In this document: positions 6,588 through 8,553 of the stretch, in pieces | Layout of the letters: each line of letters begins with the position of its first letter | Position numbering within the stretch: the stretch's first letter is position 1 | Assembly (NCBI GenBank): GCA_905215835.1 | Contig: CAJMRR010000086.1 | Location: 1 to 8,553 of the forward strand | Direction of reading: 5' to 3' | From: an uncultured bacterium | GTDB taxonomy: Bacteria > Actinomycetota > Coriobacteriia > Coriobacteriales > Coriobacteriaceae | DNA: 8,553 bases | Made by a program: the position numbers and the translations under genes | Notes under the pieces: generated by a model | Told to the model about the DNA's origin: nothing | Database searches by the model: none | What the model saw: the letters and a program-made list of their open reading frames with translations, nothing else

Positions 6588-8258
6588 CTAAACCTCCATG
6601 ACGACCGGGATGATCATCGGACGGGTGCGCGTACGGCTCCAGATAAAGTTAGAGAGCGAGTCGCGCACGGCCTTGCGAATGGCATCGGAACCGCTGCTCG
6701 TAAAGCTGAACTTGCCCTTCTCGATCGTCTTCATGATGGACGCGGAGGCATCCTCGGAGAACTGGTCGTCGATGGCAAACGAGACGCCGCGGCCCGAGAA
6801 CTCGATGGCCTCGATCTTCTTGTGCTTGAGCGAGACGATGGCAACAGCGGTAACCATACCGTCGTTGGCGAGCTTCTGACGATCGCGCAGGACGATGGGG
6901 TCGGTATCGCCGATACGCAGGCCGTCGACGTAGACGACGCCGGACTCGACGGGCGTACCGCGTTTGACGATACCGCCGCGCATCTCGAGCGTGTCGCCGT
7001 TATCGAGGATAAAGATGTGATCGTCCTTGATGCCCATCTTACGAGCAAGCTGGGCATGGGCACGCAGATGCACGGCCTCGCCGTGAACCGGCATAAAGTA
7101 GGTGGGCTTGGCCATGGCCATCAGGAGCTTGAGTTCCTCCTGGCTACCGTGACCGGAGACGTGAACGAGAGCGCGGTTCTTATCCCACACGTCGCAACCG
7201 AGTTTGGCCAGGCTGTTGACGACCTGCTGGACGGCTTTCTCATTGCCAGGAACAGGAGTTGCTGAGAGGATGACGGTATCGCCCTCGTGGATAGAGAGCG
7301 TCTTGTGCTCGCCGTTGGCCATGCGAGACAGGGCCGACAGCGGCTCGCCCTGCGAACCGGTGCACATGACAACGATCTTGTCGTCAGGCAGGTTATCGAT
7401 GTCGAAGGCATCGATAATATCGGCATCGTCGATGTTGAGGTAGCCCAGCTCGCGCGCCACACGGGTGTTAGTGAGCATGGAGCGACCGGTCACAACGACC
7501 TTACGACCGCACTTGCGGGCAGCATCGCAGATCTGCTGCAAACGATGAATGTGACTCGAGAACGACGCGACGAACACACGACCCGGGGCGTTCTTGATGG
7601 CGTGCAGCAAGTTGGGACCGACCTCGGCCTCGGACTTGGTAAAGCCGGGAACAGTGGCGTTGGTGGAGTCGGACAGCAGCAGGTCGATGCCCTGCTTGGC
7701 AAAGCGGCTGATAGCGGCATAGTCGGGCGTGACACCATCGATGGGCGTCTGGTCAAGCTTAAAGTCGCCGGTGTGCATAACGGTGCCCTGGTTGGTGCGG
7801 ATGAACACGCCCAGAGCGCCGGGGATGGAGTGCGTCATCGAGAAGAAGTCGAGCGAGATGCCGCCGAGGTTGACATGGCTGCCGCCCTTGACCTCGCGGA
7901 ACTTGGGTGCGCGGATGCGGAACTCAGAAAGCTTGCCCTCGATAAAGCCAAGCGTCAGCTTGCTCGAGAAGATGGGCACCTTATTGTTGAGGTCCTGCAG
8001 CAGGTACGGAAGCGAACCGGTGTGGTCCTCGTGGCCGTGGGTGACGACGATACCGCGGAGCTTCTCCTCGTTCTCCAGAACATAGGTGTAGTCGGGAAGA
8101 ACCAGGTCGATACCGGGCTGGGAGTCATCCGGGAACATGAGACCGGCGTCGACGAGCACCATGTCGTCGCCGCACTCGAAGACCGTCATGTTCTTGCCGA
8201 TGCCGTCAAGGCCGCCGAGCGGGATGATCTTCAAGGGAGATGATTTTTTAGCTGCCAT
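6588..8258 (-). CDS. rnj: Ribonuclease J (metallo-beta-lactamase/beta-CASP RNase)
   Basis: Cytoplasmic ribonuclease with 5'-to-3' exonuclease and, in many members, endonuclease activity, acting in mRNA decay and in rRNA and other RNA maturation. Seen, 556 residues, the usual length: a metallo-beta-lactamase fold with the zinc motif THGHEDH (73-79; H74, H76, D78, H79), H143 in MTHSIPG, and D165 in HTGDFK; an inserted beta-CASP domain with SDSTNA (196-201), ASFSSHIHR (231-239) and CTGSQGEP (299-306); SGHGSQEE (368-375, H370); the RNase J signature PVHGE (390-394, H392); and a C-terminal domain (about 455-556) ending RTRTRPMIIPVVMEV. All expected metal ligands are present, so it should be active. 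The start is the ATG at 8258; the nearest Shine-Dalgarno, AAGGA (8277-8273), is 14 nt upstream, which is long, and no nearer in-frame start exists. The gene is first in the operon and its stop is one base before ftsK. Confidence 0.97.
   Translation of the reverse strand: MAAKKSSPLKIIPLGGLDGIGKNMTVFECGDDMVLVDAGLMFPDDSQPGIDLVLPDYTYVLENEEKLRGIVVTHGHEDHTGSLPYLLQDLNNKVPIFSSKLTLGFIEGKLSEFRIRAPKFREVKGGSHVNLGGISLDFFSMTHSIPGALGVFIRTNQGTVMHTGDFKLDQTPIDGVTPDYAAISRFAKQGIDLLLSDSTNATVPGFTKSEAEVGPNLLHAIKNAPGRVFVASFSSHIHRLQQICDAARKCGRKVVVTGRSMLTNTRVARELGYLNIDDADIIDAFDIDNLPDDKIVVMCTGSQGEPLSALSRMANGEHKTLSIHEGDTVILSATPVPGNEKAVQQVVNSLAKLGCDVWDKNRALVHVSGHGSQEELKLLMAMAKPTYFMPVHGEAVHLRAHAQLARKMGIKDDHIFILDNGDTLEMRGGIVKRGTPVESGVVYVDGLRIGDTDPIVLRDRQKLANDGMVTAVAIVSLKHKKIEAIEFSGRGVSFAIDDQFSEDASASIMKTIEKGKFSFTSSGSDAIRKAVRDSLSNFIWSRTRTRPMIIPVVMEV
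6593..6597 (-). promoter_or_regulatory. Ribosome binding site of ftsK inside the rnj 3' end (decides TTG start)
   Basis: GGAGG on the minus strand with a 6-nt spacer to the TTG at 6586. The site is formed by the last sense codons of rnj (ATG GAG GTT) just before its TAG. No ATG or GTG lies at a suitable distance in the ftsK frame, which supports TTG initiation coupled to rnj translation. Confidence 0.75.
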
Positions 8259-8272
8259 AGGTTAGTGTGGTT

Positions 8273-8277
8273 TCCTT
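8273..8277 (-). promoter_or_regulatory. Distant Shine-Dalgarno candidate of rnj
   Basis: AAGGA on the minus strand, 14 nt before the rnj ATG. The same AAAGGA element precedes yajQ at 6 nt and rimO at 12 nt. The 14-nt spacing is beyond the usual 5-9 nt, so initiation may be weak, or the spacer may be shortened by RNA folding. There is no nearer purine-rich site. Confidence 0.45.
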
Positions 8278-8346
8278 TCTTCGAAACGGGTCTGGAACAA
8301 CCGACGGGGCGCTTCTGGCAAACCGACCGCCGGGAACGTACAAACA

Positions 8347-8366
8347 TGCATCACAGAGTCGATGCA
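8347..8366. repeat. Inverted repeat TGCATC-N8-GATGCA in the rnj leader
   Basis: A perfect 6-bp inverted repeat (8347-8352 and 8361-8366) around an 8-nt loop; in the minus-strand RNA one G-U pair can add a seventh step. It lies just downstream of the weak promoter candidate, so it could be a hairpin near the 5' end of the rnj transcript, or a protein binding site in DNA. Confidence 0.5.
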
Positions 8367-8377
8367 ATAACTACAGT

Positions 8378-8406
8378 ATGATACCCATTTGCACAACAAC
8401 AGACCA
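8378..8406 (-). promoter_or_regulatory. Weak sigma-70-type promoter candidate for the rnj operon
   Basis: On the minus strand, TGGTCT (8406-8401; three of six matches to TTGACA), a 17-bp spacer and TATCAT (8383-8378; five of six matches to TATAAT). It would give a transcript start near 8371 and a leader of about 110 nt. The -10 is good and the -35 poor; TTGTGC-N17-TAGTTA (8396-8368) is a weaker alternative. Confidence 0.3.
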
Positions 8407-8440
8407 CCCATGCATCAAAGCCCCATCTGAACTGGTCCAT

Positions 8441-8464
8441 CCCGCCGGTTTCCCGTGGGGCGGG
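8441..8464. repeat. GC-rich inverted repeat CCCGCC/GGCGGG
   Basis: A 6-bp GC-only inverted repeat (8441-8446 with 8459-8464) with a 12-nt loop. There is no T-run on either side on either strand, so a classical terminator is unlikely. It lies upstream of the promoter candidate; its function is unknown. Confidence 0.4.
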
Positions 8465-8497
8465 CACTGATGAAGTTTCCTGCTCTACAGTCCTGCT

Positions 8498-8534
8498 CAC
8501 GACGGAGGCCACATTAAGTGGCCTCCTGTTCGTG
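8498..8534. terminator. Strong hairpin, possible terminator of the upstream gene or attenuator
   Basis: A perfect 9-bp stem GGAGGCCAC/GTGGCCTCC (8504-8512 with 8518-8526) around a 5-nt ATTAA loop, extended beyond a small internal loop by CACGA/TCGTG (8498-8502 with 8530-8534). The compact GC-rich stem looks like an intrinsic terminator. The plus-strand tail (TGTTCG) is only weakly T-rich and the minus-strand tail (GTCGTG) is not, so direction and function are uncertain. Ending a gene lying to the right is the simplest explanation. Confidence 0.5.
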
Positions 8535-8553
8535 CGGAACTCGCGATAAACTT

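Larger units (their letters stand above)
8345..8417. repeat. Pair of 9-bp direct repeats CATGCATCA
   Basis: CATGCATCA occurs at 8345-8353 and again at 8409-8417, 64 bp apart, on either side of the promoter candidate. The first copy overlaps the TGCATC inverted repeat, giving three TGCATC half-sites in about 70 bp. The arrangement could be an operator, but this may be chance. Confidence 0.35.
8259..8553. other. Intergenic region and probable leader upstream of rnj
   Basis: About 295 bases with no convincing gene on either strand; the open frames here are short and have no recognisable protein features. It is less GC-rich around 8341-8420 than the neighbouring coding DNA, as expected for a promoter region. 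It holds three inverted repeats, a 9-bp direct repeat and one weak minus-strand promoter candidate, listed separately. By synteny with Mycobacterium the next gene to the right could be dapA, but no part of such a gene can be recognised in the last bases. Confidence 0.7.

Noticed and set aside
6387..8243. Two long plus-strand frames (6387-7265 and 7287-8243) opposite rnj
   Set aside because: Both lie opposite conserved RNase J motifs, have no family features and arise from the GC-rich codon pattern.
8267..8470. 67-codon plus-strand frame in the rnj leader
   Set aside because: No ribosome binding site, no recognisable features, and it runs through the inverted repeats and promoter candidate.
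1..8553. Mobile element, CRISPR array, tRNA/rRNA, phage or defence genes
   Set aside because: Nothing of this kind was seen on either strand; repeats are short and lie inside genes or the leader, and all six genes are conserved housekeeping families.

Overview
The window is a block of six tightly packed genes, all on the minus strand, followed at the right end by about 295 bases without a convincing gene. Base composition is GC-rich with G/C-ending codons. The order RNase J, FtsK, RodZ-like protein, YajQ, RimO, PgsA, together with the protein character, fits a high-GC Gram-positive actinobacterium of the class Coriobacteriia. Collinsella or a close relative is my best guess, from general recognition rather than from a search. 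The rnj-ftsK-pgsA neighbourhood also occurs in Mycobacterium, where dapA lies beside rnj.

Layout in transcription order (right to left): 8553-8259 is a leader region with inverted repeats and a weak promoter candidate. Then come rnj (8258-6588, RNase J), ftsK (6586-3806, DNA translocase, TTG start), a rodZ-like gene (3806-2295), yajQ (2268-1771), rimO (1743-394) and the first 128 codons of pgsA (384-1, cut by the window edge). Gaps are 1 bp (rnj/ftsK), a 1-bp overlap (ftsK/rodZ), 26 bp, 27 bp and 9 bp, so a single operon with translational coupling is likely. No terminator is visible between the genes; the operon runs on past the left edge.

The genes cover RNA processing and decay (RNase J), chromosome segregation at the septum (FtsK), a membrane-anchored cell-shape regulator (RodZ type), a small nucleotide/RNA-binding family protein (YajQ), modification of ribosomal protein S12 (RimO) and anionic phospholipid synthesis (PgsA). 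This is conserved housekeeping content, and I see no mobile element, CRISPR array, RNA gene, defence system or sign of gene transfer.

The less ordinary points are inside the proteins and in the leader. The FtsK linker carries an exactly duplicated 12-residue motif whose two DNA copies differ only at synonymous positions. The RodZ-like protein has a long Arg/Gly-rich cytoplasmic arm and a repetitive acidic outer tail. The rnj leader has a small hairpin near a possible transcript 5' end and an unusually long Shine-Dalgarno spacing. I do not find a clearly new biological system here.
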